64,000 nt of DNA from Paenibacillus sp. FSL H8-0537 (GCF_038051995.1 NZ_CP150290.1:5446001-5510000), one strand, 5' to 3'. Positions 26,050 through 34,532 are shown, counted from the stretch's first letter. Numbers and translations: made by a program. Notes: generated by a model not told the origin, from the sequence alone.

Positions 26050-27069
26050 CTATTTGAGCATATCGGATAGAAAAGCGAGTGCTAAGCCTTGTCCCCAGCC
26101 CTGTGTCCAATCTTTGGGGATGTTGCGGTACCCTTCCCGATCCTTCATGACTGCCGTTCCGCCAGATACAGCCAATACCCGTCCATCCTCGCTAATGTTA
26201 TCCATGATGCCATTGAGGGCTTTCTGTACATATTTGGTATGCAGCGGATTTCCGTTATTGATCATCGCCGCCGCAATTCCACAGGATGCAGATACCTCCT
26301 CATAGGATTCTGCGTCATCGAGCAAGGTCCGCCACAAGCCGTTCTCCGTCTGCACAAGCTTCAGTGCGGCCAACTGATCCCGCAGCGAGCATTCCACATC
26401 CATACACGGTGGATATAAATACCATTCCTTCAAAAGCGGTTTAACCTGCGACATGGTATAAGCGCCCCATGCATTCGCTCTCGCCCAGTAAAACCCGGAC
26501 ATGTGGTCCTGCTTCACATTATTGTAGCCATGGTACCAGAGCCCCGTGCTAGGGTTTTGCAGATATTTAATATGCCAGTAATATTGATTCAGGGCATCCT
26601 GAATCATAGCCTGGTCTTGCAGCTTGCTTCCAACCCGCAGCAGGAAAAATGCCGCCATAAACAGCGTGTCCGCCCAAGCCTGCTCGGGAAAATCGTTAGA
26701 AACGGATACGGTATGCTGCAGCACATTGTCTCCGAATCTCAGTGCACTATTTTGGAGATAATCCACCTTGCTCATCACAATATCCCAATATTTCTGATTG
26801 CCCGTTTCTTCATACAACGTAATCAGCACATGACCCATCGCACAGGTGTTGACCGTCCAGCTCGGCAGGCCCAGCTCAATATATTCATCCGCCCAACCAA
26901 TAAGGGCATCCAGATACTGTTTATTTCCTGTTGCCTGGTAAGCTCTGGATACACCATAATAGGCTACTCCGCAAGGCCAGTCCCATGTTAAATCCATGGC
27001 TAGTGTTTTTCTCGTAACTTTGTCGATAACGCTTAAGATCTCTTCCCTGTCATACGTAATTTGAAGCAT
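26050..27069 (-). CDS. GH105 unsaturated glycuronyl hydrolase, second paralogue
   Basis: 339 aa from the ATG at 27069, which has GAAGGAGAGGGG upstream; earlier starts do not. Domain features: DWPCGVAYYGVSRAYQATG, VNTCAMGHVLITLYEETG, QAWADTLFMAAFFLL with catalytic aspartate D134, GLWYHGYNN, FYWARANAWG and GWGQGLALAFL. Only moderately like the GH105 at 11641-12711, so the two probably act on different unsaturated oligosaccharides (for example different sugars next to the uronate). Transcribed with the GH112 gene and placed behind a cre-like promoter block. Confidence 0.86.
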   Translation of the reverse strand: MLQITYDREEILSVIDKVTRKTLAMDLTWDWPCGVAYYGVSRAYQATGNKQYLDALIGWADEYIELGLPSWTVNTCAMGHVLITLYEETGNQKYWDIVMSKVDYLQNSALRFGDNVLQHTVSVSNDFPEQAWADTLFMAAFFLLRVGSKLQDQAMIQDALNQYYWHIKYLQNPSTGLWYHGYNNVKQDHMSGFYWARANAWGAYTMSQVKPLLKEWYLYPPCMDVECSLRDQLAALKLVQTENGLWRTLLDDAESYEEVSASCGIAAAMINNGNPLHTKYVQKALNGIMDNISEDGRVLAVSGGTAVMKDREGYRNIPKDWTQGWGQGLALAFLSDMLK

Positions 27070-27130
27070 TATAAATACCCCTCTCCTTCGCACATGTCTC
27101 CCAAAGGCGCCTGAGAGCCATCTGACTGAT

Positions 27131-27144
27131 TGTAAACGCTTTAT
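27131..27144 (-). promoter_or_regulatory. cre-like site between GH105 and AraC genes
   Basis: TGTAAACGCTTTAT matches the CcpA cre consensus at 12 of 14 positions. It lies in the 231-base divergent region, about 60 bases before the GH105 start and 160 before the AraC start. The flanking block resembles the one at 19373, suggesting that both minus-strand operons are repressed together when glucose is present. Confidence 0.5.
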
Positions 27145-27300
27145 AATCTCTATTGTAAGCAGTAAAATAGTATAAATCTAAGCATATTCACAGAAAAAAT
27201 GTGCAATTTCAATCATTTATTCTTGTTCGCTCATTGAATTCGGCAGGACTTTCACCTATAATCAACTCAAATTAACGTCATGGGAATGGGAGTGTGGAAT

Positions 27301-28242
27301 ATGCCTAGAAAAAAGAAGCCCATCATTGAATACCGCCACTACAGCTTGCCTATCAGCTTCCCGGTCTTGCTGTTAAGCGGGGATCGCTGGCGGATTTCGG
27401 ATATCAAAAGCGAGCATCTTCATTTCCACAACCATTTGGAAATCGGTATTTGCTATTCGGATAGCGGCATGATGGAGATTAAAGGAGAAACGGTCCCTTT
27501 CAAGGCAGGCGATGTGACCTTCCTTCCTAGATATCTTCCCCACACCACGTATAGCTCGCCTCATACAGCCAGTCTATGGTCCTATCTCTTTTTTTCACCT
27601 GAGGATCTATTTCAGCATTCCTTTAAAAGCGCTTACAGCAGCTTCGAACCAAACCTGTGGAGGATGCAGGGAAAGAACTGTATTTTAAACAAGGAGCAGT
27701 ATCCCAAGGTTTATTCCCTTGCTACGTCCATTGTAGAGGAATTGAAGCAGCAGAAGCCCTATTATCAGGAAAGTGCCTATGGGCTATTGCTCTCCCTCTA
27801 CATAGAGCTCATTCGAATTCATTCCACGAATGAATTGCTGGCTGAACAAGAAGCGGAGCATAGTCTGAAGAGCGATTTTATCATCTCTCCAGCTCTGGAA
27901 TATATGACAACAAACTTTATGACCCCTATTACCATCGTTTTTTTGGCTGAGCTATGCCACTTAAGCACCACCCATTTCCGCAGAAAATTTCATGAAATTA
28001 TGGGCAGCGCCCCTCTTGATTTTCTGAACAGCACCCGGATCGAGGAAGCCTGCAAGCAGTTGAAAAGCTCGGATGCTTCCATCCTCTCCATCTCCGAGCA
28101 GGTCGGCTTTCATTCCATTTCCAGCTTCAATCGCGGTTTCTCTAAGCTTATGGGAGTATCCCCAAAAGAATGGCGCAAGGGAGCTAAATCCGAAGCACAA
28201 TCGGCAAAGGCGTCGATATTGGAGTTTACGGGGTGGGTTTGA
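27301..28242 (+). CDS. AraC-family regulator
   Basis: 313 aa. I take the ATG at 27301, which follows GGGAG by 8 bases; an ATG seven codons earlier lacks spacing. The N-terminal cupin includes HFHNHLEIGICYSDSGMM and the metal-like turn FLPRYLPHTTYSS. The C-terminal DNA-binding part has PITIVFLAELCHLSTTHFRR and ILSISEQVGFHSISSFNRGF, ending GVSPKEWRK. It is divergent from the GH105-GH112 operon and probably its activator. Confidence 0.87.
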   Translation: MPRKKKPIIEYRHYSLPISFPVLLLSGDRWRISDIKSEHLHFHNHLEIGICYSDSGMMEIKGETVPFKAGDVTFLPRYLPHTTYSSPHTASLWSYLFFSPEDLFQHSFKSAYSSFEPNLWRMQGKNCILNKEQYPKVYSLATSIVEELKQQKPYYQESAYGLLLSLYIELIRIHSTNELLAEQEAEHSLKSDFIISPALEYMTTNFMTPITIVFLAELCHLSTTHFRRKFHEIMGSAPLDFLNSTRIEEACKQLKSSDASILSISEQVGFHSISSFNRGFSKLMGVSPKEWRKGAKSEAQSAKASILEFTGWV

Positions 28243-28331
28243 GGTGGAGGCAGCAGGGGCAAGGCGGCATGTGTTAATAATCGATGGACCGCTGGCAGAC
28301 AAGCAGAATTTTCACGACAAGGAGGACATTT

Positions 28332-29213
28332 ATGAATATTCCCAGAGGCACCTACGGCTTCCGGTTTGCTGAAGATAAGGAGCTGCAGTTGTGCGTATTA
28401 TATGCGGCCGGATATGACGCTATCACTGATCCCGCTTACTGCTGGGACGGCCTGGAGCGGAATGATGGTCCTCTTCTGTTGTTCCAATACACCATCTCCG
28501 GTGAAGGCGTGTTTGAGTCGGAAAACCGGACTTACCGGGTTACTGCGAGGCAAGCTTTTCTCGCTGAAATTCCCGGACCGCACCGTTATTACTACCATCC
28601 GGATGCAAAAGAACCATGGCGGTTCCTGTTTTTGCTGTTCCGGCCCAACTTGATTTTGCCCCACTGGCGTAAGTTTTTGCGTGCTGCGGGGGAAGTCCCC
28701 CATTTGCCCGCAGACTGTGCGCCAGTCCGGCTGTCGCGGATGATTGTGGCTGATGCGGGAGCAGGAAGAATCACAGATCCGCTGATTGCTTCGTCCTGCG
28801 TCTATCAATTCGTGACAGAGCTCGCCAGAATGCAGGTAACGACGCTGCGAGACAGGGACAACTGGTCAATGAACATACGGCTCGCAGCCGAATTTATAGA
28901 GCACAACTATTCCCGGATGGTCAGTATGGATCAGCTTTCCGAGCATGTCTCCCTGTCCAAATATCATCTGATTCGCCGCTTCTCGGCTAGTACGGGCCTG
29001 ACTCCTGGCGCTTATTTGACCCGCGTGCGCACGGAGAAGGCGATGGAGCTGCTGCGGGGAACCAGCCTGAGCATTGAGGCTATAGCCGAACGGATTGGCT
29101 ACTCCAGCGGGAGCTATTTCATTAAGGCGTTCCGCAGCCTGACCGGGCTTACTCCGGGAGAATTCCGGAGCGGAAGCGAAAGCCTGAGCTACCAAAGGCT
29201 GTTTTTCGACTAA
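28332..29213 (+). CDS. AraC-family regulator, second in tandem
   Basis: 293 aa from the ATG at 28332 (AAGGAGG upstream). Sensor half: YCWDGLERNDGPLLLFQYT, ARQAFLAEIPGPHRYYYHP, an AraC arm with a cupin core. DNA-binding half: SMDQLSEHVSLSKYHLIRRF and LSIEAIAERIGYSSGSYFIK, then GLTPGEFRSG. GC-richer than its neighbour. Followed after 108 bases by a GH27 gene on the same strand, which it probably controls; the ribosome-binding site of the GH27 gene lies in between with room for its own promoter. Confidence 0.87.
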   Translation: MNIPRGTYGFRFAEDKELQLCVLYAAGYDAITDPAYCWDGLERNDGPLLLFQYTISGEGVFESENRTYRVTARQAFLAEIPGPHRYYYHPDAKEPWRFLFLLFRPNLILPHWRKFLRAAGEVPHLPADCAPVRLSRMIVADAGAGRITDPLIASSCVYQFVTELARMQVTTLRDRDNWSMNIRLAAEFIEHNYSRMVSMDQLSEHVSLSKYHLIRRFSASTGLTPGAYLTRVRTEKAMELLRGTSLSIEAIAERIGYSSGSYFIKAFRSLTGLTPGEFRSGSESLSYQRLFFD

Positions 29214-29321
29214 CCGCAATATAGTGCTATTATGCTCGCAAGATTACTATAGATATCGCTAATCTCCTTTATTATGATGAATCTAGGAAGAGCAATAATT
29301 AATTAGTAAAGGAGCTTTACC

Positions 29322-30602
29322 ATGAATCATAAGCTTATAGCACCAACTCCGCCGCTTGGCTGGAACAGCTGGGATTGCTACGGCGCGGCCGTAACAGAAG
29401 ACGAAATCCGCGGCAATGCCGAATATATGGCAGAACATCTCAAAGACTTCGGCTGGAGCTACATTACCGTCGATATTCAATGGTACGAGCCCTCTGCAAA
29501 TTCTTCACAATACCGTCCATTCGTTCCGCTGGTGATGGATGAGCATTCTCGGCTAATGCCTGCCGAGAACCGTTTTCCTTCCGCAGCGGGCGGACAGGGC
29601 TTCAAGCCTTTAGCCGATTATGTCCATAGTCTTGGGCTGCAATTCGGCATTCATATTATGCGCGGTATTCCGCGGCAGGCCGCTCACGCCGCTACCCCTA
29701 TCTTAGGCACAGCTGCGACAGCACGCGATATTGCGCATACGAACTCCATCTGTCCATGGAATACGGATATGTACGGCATAGATGCGTCGAAGGAAGGGGC
29801 TCAGGCCTACTACGACTCTCTCTTTCAAATGTACGCAGAGTGGGGTGTCGACCTCATAAAGGTAGACGACATCGCTGCTTCCAGACTATATGACACCCAC
29901 CAGCCGGAGATAGCTCTAATCTCCAAGGCAATTGAGCGCTGCGGCCGGCCTATGGTGCTGAGCCTTTCTCCTGGACCTGCTCCGGTAGAATACGCGGAGT
30001 TCTTCACCGAGCATGCCAACATGTGGCGGGTTACGGACGACTTCTGGGATCTGTGGCCGCTGCTGCTGGATATGTTCGACCGCTGCCGGAAATGGCAGGG
30101 CGTCCCGGAGGCTGGCTGTTGGCCAGACTGCGATATGCTGCCCCTCGGGCACATCGGCATCCGCTCGGTGGATGGCGGCGGGGCAGACCGCTGGACCAGA
30201 TTCACGCGTGATGAGCAGCTGACGATGATGTCGCTCTGGAGCATTTTCCGCTCGCCACTGATCTTCGGCGGTGAATTGCGTGACAACGACGACTGGACGC
30301 TATCGCTGCTTACCAACCGCGAGGTTCTGCGCATGCACCGGGAGAGCTATGGCGCCAAGGAAGCCCTCTGCCAGGGAGATCTCATCGTCTGGACAGCCGA
30401 ACACACCGATGGCGCCCGCTATGCTGCCGTTTTCAACGTTGGTGATAACCCGCTGCCACTGAATCTGGCCATTGAGCAAATCGGCCTAGCGGCCGCTGCC
30501 GAAGGCACTGAGTTGTGGAGCGGAGAGCCCGCTGAGTTACAAGCGGGCTCGCTGCAGGACACGATACAGCCGCACGGCGTACGCCTCTATCGATTCGTCT
30601 AA
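29322..30602 (+). CDS. GH27 family glycosidase (alpha-galactosidase type)
   Basis: 426-aa cytoplasmic enzyme: a (beta/alpha)8 barrel starting TPPLGWNSWDCYG, the typical GH27 opening. The nucleophile is the aspartate of DLIKVDDI (D182, in the K-x-D position) and the acid/base is D240 in MWRVTDDFWDLW. A C-terminal beta-sandwich follows from about residue 340. GH27 members remove terminal alpha-galactose, and some beta-L-arabinopyranose; either could come from pectin or arabinogalactan side chains. No signal peptide, so it acts on imported oligosaccharides. AAAGGAGC precedes the ATG. Confidence 0.85.
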   Translation: MNHKLIAPTPPLGWNSWDCYGAAVTEDEIRGNAEYMAEHLKDFGWSYITVDIQWYEPSANSSQYRPFVPLVMDEHSRLMPAENRFPSAAGGQGFKPLADYVHSLGLQFGIHIMRGIPRQAAHAATPILGTAATARDIAHTNSICPWNTDMYGIDASKEGAQAYYDSLFQMYAEWGVDLIKVDDIAASRLYDTHQPEIALISKAIERCGRPMVLSLSPGPAPVEYAEFFTEHANMWRVTDDFWDLWPLLLDMFDRCRKWQGVPEAGCWPDCDMLPLGHIGIRSVDGGGADRWTRFTRDEQLTMMSLWSIFRSPLIFGGELRDNDDWTLSLLTNREVLRMHRESYGAKEALCQGDLIVWTAEHTDGARYAAVFNVGDNPLPLNLAIEQIGLAAAAEGTELWSGEPAELQAGSLQDTIQPHGVRLYRFV

Positions 30603-30620
30603 ACGTTCAACAACAACAAT

Positions 30621-30660
30621 AAGAGATCCGCTGTCATAAGCTGGATCTCTTTTTATTTCT
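30621..30660 (+). terminator. Terminator of the AraC-GH27 unit
   Basis: AAGAGATCC pairs perfectly with GGATCTCTT around a 13-base loop and is followed by TTTATTT. It begins 19 bases past the GH27 stop. Confidence 0.8.
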
Positions 30661-30906
30661 CTTTTTATTTCTCTTTTTTACTCCATTAAATTATCGCATT
30701 CATCATCTTCGTTCGGGTGAACGCGGATTACTATATTCTGATCGTGACTTTTGGAGTCGCACCTAGCATAACCAGTTCCTGAATCAAATGATCATCATCA
30801 AGAGCGCTGTATATCTTTTTCCTATTCGAAGTTGGCATTGGCAGCCAGCTTCCAGTCTTTGATGTATTGGGGGACAGTTATTTGGGTGTGGGACAAAAAT
30901 TATTGT
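30661..30906. other. Gene-free stretch with possible coding remnant
   Basis: Begins with a T-rich direct repeat (TTTTTATTTCTC twice). On the minus strand around 30835-30890 an 18-codon frame ending TVPQYIKDWKLAANANFE looks like the tail of a lost gene; it has no start. Nothing else is seen. Confidence 0.25.
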
Positions 30907-31761
30907 TTATGTAAACCGTCGCTGCCGCATCGCCTCATGCAGCAGCACGGTCGCTGCCATCGCCACATTCAGCGATTCCGTCCGCCCCTGCATCGGTATA
31001 ATAACCGTCTCATCGGCTGCTTCAAGCGAGCTTGCCGACAGCCCTTCCGACTCGTTGCCGAGCAACAGCCAAGTCGGCATAGTCCAATCATACGAGTAGC
31101 AAGTATGCGAGGCTTCGAGGCTTGTCCCAACCAGTGCAAAGCCGCGATCCTGTGCCGCAGGCAGCAGCTCCGTCAAGTCCGCCTCTATAATCGGCAAATG
31201 GAACAACGATCCCATTGTTGAGCGTACCGTCTTTGGATTGTACAGATCAGCACAGCCTCTGCCCAGCACAACGCCATTCGCGCCGACCGCATCCGCGCTG
31301 CGAATAATCGTCCCGACATTGCCCGGGTCCCTTACGCCATCCAGCACGACGACAAGTCCACCTTCTGAAAATAAAGCATCGTCCGCCGCTTCCAGCTTGC
31401 GCACGACAGCAAAAACCGGAGGCGGCGTATCCGTCCCCGAGCATTTAGCCATAACGGGACGCGTCGCCTGAATCCATTCGACAACAGCGCTCGCTTCCGC
31501 TTTATCCGAAGCAGCATTGCCCCCATATCTGCTTCCGCGGCCAGTCTGCTCTGCCAGCTCGCGCAGCTCCTCCGGCAATCCGCGCTCCGCATCGTATAAG
31601 ACCGCTTCGACTTCCGCCCCAGCGGCGAAAGCTTCCTTCACCAAATGAACGCCTTCAATAATAAACTTGCCGAGGCGGTCGCGGTATTTTTTGCCCAGCA
31701 GGGACGCCCACTGCTTGACGCGGTCATTTTGAATCGAGGTTAAAAGGCTATGATTGTTCAT
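30907..31761 (-). CDS. SpoU/TrmH-family RNA 2'-O-methyltransferase
   Basis: 284 aa. N-terminal substrate-binding domain (LLTSIQNDRVKQWASLLGKK), then a SpoU knotted methyltransferase domain with the three motifs LDGVRDPGNVGTIIRSADAV, LLLGNESEGLS and IIPMQGRTESLNVAMAA. These enzymes put a methyl group from SAM on a ribose in 23S rRNA or tRNA. The extra acidic insert around residues 95-130 (GNAASDKAEASAVV) is not part of the core. Downstream of and 9 bases from the KtrA-like gene, so possibly co-transcribed with it. Confidence 0.88.
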   Translation of the reverse strand: MNNHSLLTSIQNDRVKQWASLLGKKYRDRLGKFIIEGVHLVKEAFAAGAEVEAVLYDAERGLPEELRELAEQTGRGSRYGGNAASDKAEASAVVEWIQATRPVMAKCSGTDTPPPVFAVVRKLEAADDALFSEGGLVVVLDGVRDPGNVGTIIRSADAVGANGVVLGRGCADLYNPKTVRSTMGSLFHLPIIEADLTELLPAAQDRGFALVGTSLEASHTCYSYDWTMPTWLLLGNESEGLSASSLEAADETVIIPMQGRTESLNVAMAATVLLHEAMRQRRFT

Positions 31762-31770
31762 CTCTATTAC

Positions 31771-32436
31771 TCAACCTTCCGAATAAGCAATTTCCAAATT
31801 GGATAAGTCTGAATTTTTTCCTACAATAACTAAAATGTCGATATCGCGAATGAGATCATCCGCGTAAGGCGCAATGTTCATGCTCGAACCTGTCTTGATC
31901 GCCATGACGTTGCATTTGAACTTCGCACGAATGTCGAGCTCCTTCAAGCTTTTTCCAATCATCGCCTCAGGCGCTTTAATTTCAATAATGCTGTAATCCT
32001 CGGAAATTTCGATGTAGTCCAAAATATTAGGCGAGATTAGATGATGCGCGACGCGCAGCCCCATATCCCGCTCGGGATATACAACCTTGTCGGCACCGAT
32101 TCGGCTGAGCACCTTGCCGTGCAGTTCATTCTGCGCCTTGACGATAATAAGGCCGACGCCCATATCCTTCAAGATCAGCGTCGTCAAAATACTCGATTGA
32201 ATATCCTGGCCAATGGCCACGACCACAACGTCAAAATTGCGTATGCCCAGCGCCCGCAGCGCTTCCTCATCGGTTGAATCGGCAACAACGGCATGCGTCA
32301 CATGGTTAACCGCATCCTGTACGCGATCCTCACTCGTATCAATCGCCAGCACCTCAAAGCCCATGTCCGTGAGCGATGAAGCAACGCTAAGACCGAATCG
32401 GCCAATGCCGATAACGGCGTATTGTTTTTTCGGCAA
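31771..32436 (-). CDS. ktrA: KtrA-like potassium channel regulatory subunit
   Basis: 221 aa from a TTG at 32436 with GGGAGAGG 6 bases upstream; the longer frame upstream lacks any signal. RCK_N (Rossmann) domain with YAVIGIGRFGLSVASSL, AIDTSEDRVQDAVNHV and VVVAIGQDIQSSILTTL; RCK_C domain from about residue 140 (APEAMIGKSLKELDIRAKF). It is the cytoplasmic ring that gates a KtrB-type channel according to bound ATP/ADP and c-di-AMP. No ktrB lies next to it. Length matches Bacillus KtrA/KtrC. Confidence 0.85.
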   Translation of the reverse strand: MPKKQYAVIGIGRFGLSVASSLTDMGFEVLAIDTSEDRVQDAVNHVTHAVVADSTDEEALRALGIRNFDVVVVAIGQDIQSSILTTLILKDMGVGLIIVKAQNELHGKVLSRIGADKVVYPERDMGLRVAHHLISPNILDYIEISEDYSIIEIKAPEAMIGKSLKELDIRAKFKCNVMAIKTGSSMNIAPYADDLIRDIDILVIVGKNSDLSNLEIAYSEG

Positions 32437-32504
32437 GCAGCACCTCTCCCTTCCCTTATGCAACAAAAAACAGCTATCTGCCATTATAACATACGCGCTC
32501 ATGC

Positions 32505-32535
32505 AGAATGAAAAAACACCGCCACGGACATATTA
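32505..32535 (+). promoter_or_regulatory. Forespore (SigG/SigF-type) promoter for sspI
   Basis: AGAATG (32505-32510), 18 bases, then CATATTA (32529-32535), close to the TGAATA/CATACTA consensus. It lies about 90 bases before the sspI start, as expected for a forespore-only gene. Confidence 0.5.
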
Positions 32536-32623
32536 ATCAGGCACGCCGACTTGCAGCGTTTTAGCGACCTCGCTCCAAACTGCTGCAGCTGCGCGTAATA
32601 ACGACGACTTGGAGGGAATCCGG

Positions 32624-32854
32624 TTGGATAATCTGGATTTGCGTCAAGCCATTATAAGGCGGGTTCAAGATAAGCCGCTTAATGAATTAACCGAAGTGAT
32701 CGAAAGCTCGATCGGAAATGACGAGCGTGCACTGCCTGGCCTTGGCGTATTGTTCGAAATGATTTGGAAGCAAATCGACGAGCAAGAGCAAGCTCGGCTG
32801 GTAACTGCGCTGCATACGCAGCTAGCACGATTCGCCCAGCCCGCTACGCGTTAA
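32624..32854 (+). CDS. sspI: Small acid-soluble spore protein SspI
   Basis: 76 aa. The family signature ALPGLGVLFEMIWK sits near residue 45, preceded by helices LDLRQAIIRRVQDKPLNEL. SspI is a minor spore-core protein made only in the forespore. The start is the TTG at 32624 because GGAGGG ends 7 bases before it; the TTG five codons earlier overlaps the ribosome-binding site. Upstream there is a SigG-like promoter. Convergent with phnM, its stop being 6 bases from that gene's stop. Confidence 0.88.
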   Translation: MDNLDLRQAIIRRVQDKPLNELTEVIESSIGNDERALPGLGVLFEMIWKQIDEQEQARLVTALHTQLARFAQPATR

Positions 32855-32860
32855 AAGGCT

Positions 32861-34114
32861 TTAACGGGTCAACGCGGTATATACCGTTTTGCCGCCAACG
32901 ATTGTCCGTTTGACCCATGGATGGCCTTTATAACGATCGACAATGACAAGGTCTGCCGCTTTGCCCCGTTCCAGCGAACCGACTTCACTTGCTATACCCA
33001 GCGCTTCCGCTGGAGCAAGCGTAGCGGTCCGAACTGCGGCTGGCAAAGTGGTTATTCCTTCGTCTACCAGCTTAAAAATCGCGTTCAGCAATGCCGAAGG
33101 GTGATAATCCGAGCAAATGATGTCCGCCGCTCCCGCCGCAATTGCCTCAGCCGCCGACAAATTTTTATCATGTGAGCCGCCGCGCACAATATTAGGCGCC
33201 CCCACACATACATGCAAGCCCTGCTGAACGGCATATAAAGCCGTTTCCATCGTAATCGGAAATTCTGAAACACTGACGCCGCAGCCCTTCAACTGATCTA
33301 CCCGATGGCTCGAATCATCGTCATGCGAAGCAACGGAAATGCCGCGCTGCACGGCCAACTGACCAAGCTCCTCTAAGCCGGCCCAGTCAATTTGGCGCCT
33401 ATTTCCCATCAGCTCTTCCACGATGATACGTACCTCATCGATGCTGACCGATTGATTTTTCATCACATAACGCTCGAAGGAACCTGGTTCCCGGTACTGC
33501 CCTTGGCCTGGCGAATGATCCATGAAGGACAAATAATCAATGGCACCTTCATCCACATATCGCTTCACAATGGGCAAGCCCGGCAAATACGATATTTCAT
33601 ATCTTAAATGAATGCGATTGCGCACGACAGAGCGCTGCTCGCGGTAGCTGCGAATGAGCTCCACCATTTGCGTCAGCAAATGCTCGCCCCGCAGACTTAG
33701 TCCAACACCCAGCGATAATGAATGATACATCGTCGTGATGCCATGGAGCGGAAGCTTGCGTTCGAACTCCAGCAATGACATATCCAGCGGAAACAGCGTA
33801 TTTGGACGAGGCTGAACTTCTTTTTCGATCGCATCACAATGCACATCAATAAGCCCCGGCAATACATAGCAGCCATCCGCTTCAATGATTTCAAGCGCAG
33901 AGGAGCGATAGCTTTCCACGTTCTCACCGCTGTCTCTAACTGCCTGCCTGGCATTTTCACCTGTGCGCGCCAGCCAGCTTTGAATCTGCTCTGCGCCAAT
34001 CAACACTTCCGCAATGATGCCTGCTTTTATAATAACAGCGCCCTCCGCTACCGTTTCCGGCAGCACAAGCATCCCCTTTACCATCACAACCGATTGCACC
34101 ATCTCTGACTTCAT
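32861..34114 (-). CDS. PhnM-like amidohydrolase
   Basis: 417 aa from the ATG at 34114 (AAGGGGTG upstream). Composite-domain amidohydrolase with the metal motif LPGLIDVHCDAIEKE (D-x-H-x-D typical of PhnM), later histidines in YLSFMDHSPGQGQY and SVASHDDDSSHR, and the aspartate of IICSDYHPSALL. PhnM of the C-P lyase pathway hydrolyses ribose-1-phosphonate triphosphate. No other phn gene is near, so this may be a homologue with a different substrate or a moonlighting copy. Followed on the same strand by no close gene; convergent with sspI. Confidence 0.82.
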   Translation of the reverse strand: MKSEMVQSVVMVKGMLVLPETVAEGAVIIKAGIIAEVLIGAEQIQSWLARTGENARQAVRDSGENVESYRSSALEIIEADGCYVLPGLIDVHCDAIEKEVQPRPNTLFPLDMSLLEFERKLPLHGITTMYHSLSLGVGLSLRGEHLLTQMVELIRSYREQRSVVRNRIHLRYEISYLPGLPIVKRYVDEGAIDYLSFMDHSPGQGQYREPGSFERYVMKNQSVSIDEVRIIVEELMGNRRQIDWAGLEELGQLAVQRGISVASHDDDSSHRVDQLKGCGVSVSEFPITMETALYAVQQGLHVCVGAPNIVRGGSHDKNLSAAEAIAAGAADIICSDYHPSALLNAIFKLVDEGITTLPAAVRTATLAPAEALGIASEVGSLERGKAADLVIVDRYKGHPWVKRTIVGGKTVYTALTR

Positions 34115-34226
34115 CGTACACACCCCTTTATAGTTTTACCAAAAATATAAAGTGATTATGTAAAAGCTACTAAGCTGTTAGACTGACTTTATTAAATCTT
34201 AACATACCATTTTTGCAGGCAGCAAG

Positions 34227-34320
34227 GTGAAACGGCTGTCGCCGTCCTTTGGCGGCGCGGCGCGTTTCAGTCCGAGAAATATAGAGAAAGGATGGCGAAA
34301 TCACATACTTTCCTATATTT
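34227..34320 (+). repeat. Two-hairpin dispersed element, copy 1
   Basis: Hairpin 1 runs from GAAACGG to CGTTTC with an inner CGCCG/GGCGGCG pairing. After GTCCGAG comes hairpin 2, AAATATAG...CTATATTT with a second AAAG/CTTT step. The same order occurs at 35821, 50765 and 62183. This copy lies in the 418-base gap between the M24 peptidase stop and phnM. Confidence 0.7.
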
Positions 34321-34360
34321 GTACACAGGGGTTCCAATACTCAATTGGCAGGTGAAAAAT

Positions 34361-34393
34361 AAAAAAATCCCCTCGTCCATGAGGACAAGAGGA
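34361..34393 (-). terminator. Terminator of the M24 peptidase gene
   Basis: On the minus strand TCCTCTTGTCC pairs with GGACGAGGGGA over a TCAT loop, followed by TTTTTTT. It lies about 140 bases past the peptidase stop. Confidence 0.7.
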
Positions 34394-34439
34394 CCATGCA
34401 CTTGCGTAAACCCGTTCATATTCCTGCACTTTTTCAGTT

Positions 34440-34468
34440 CTTTTACAGCACTTTTACAGCACTTTTAC
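34440..34468. repeat. Short tandem repeat (11-bp unit)
   Basis: CTTTTACAGCA occurs twice in full and once in part. It lies in the untranslated 3' region of the peptidase gene. No function is evident. Confidence 0.5.
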
Positions 34469-34532
34469 CGCTCTGTTGCCACTCTATCACCGTTCTAGTC
34501 CTGCCATTTACATCTATACTGCTCATCCACAG

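Noticed and set aside
34440..34468. Tandem 11-bp repeat as a CRISPR or regulatory array
   Set aside because: Only two and a half units without spacers; likely slippage in a 3' region.
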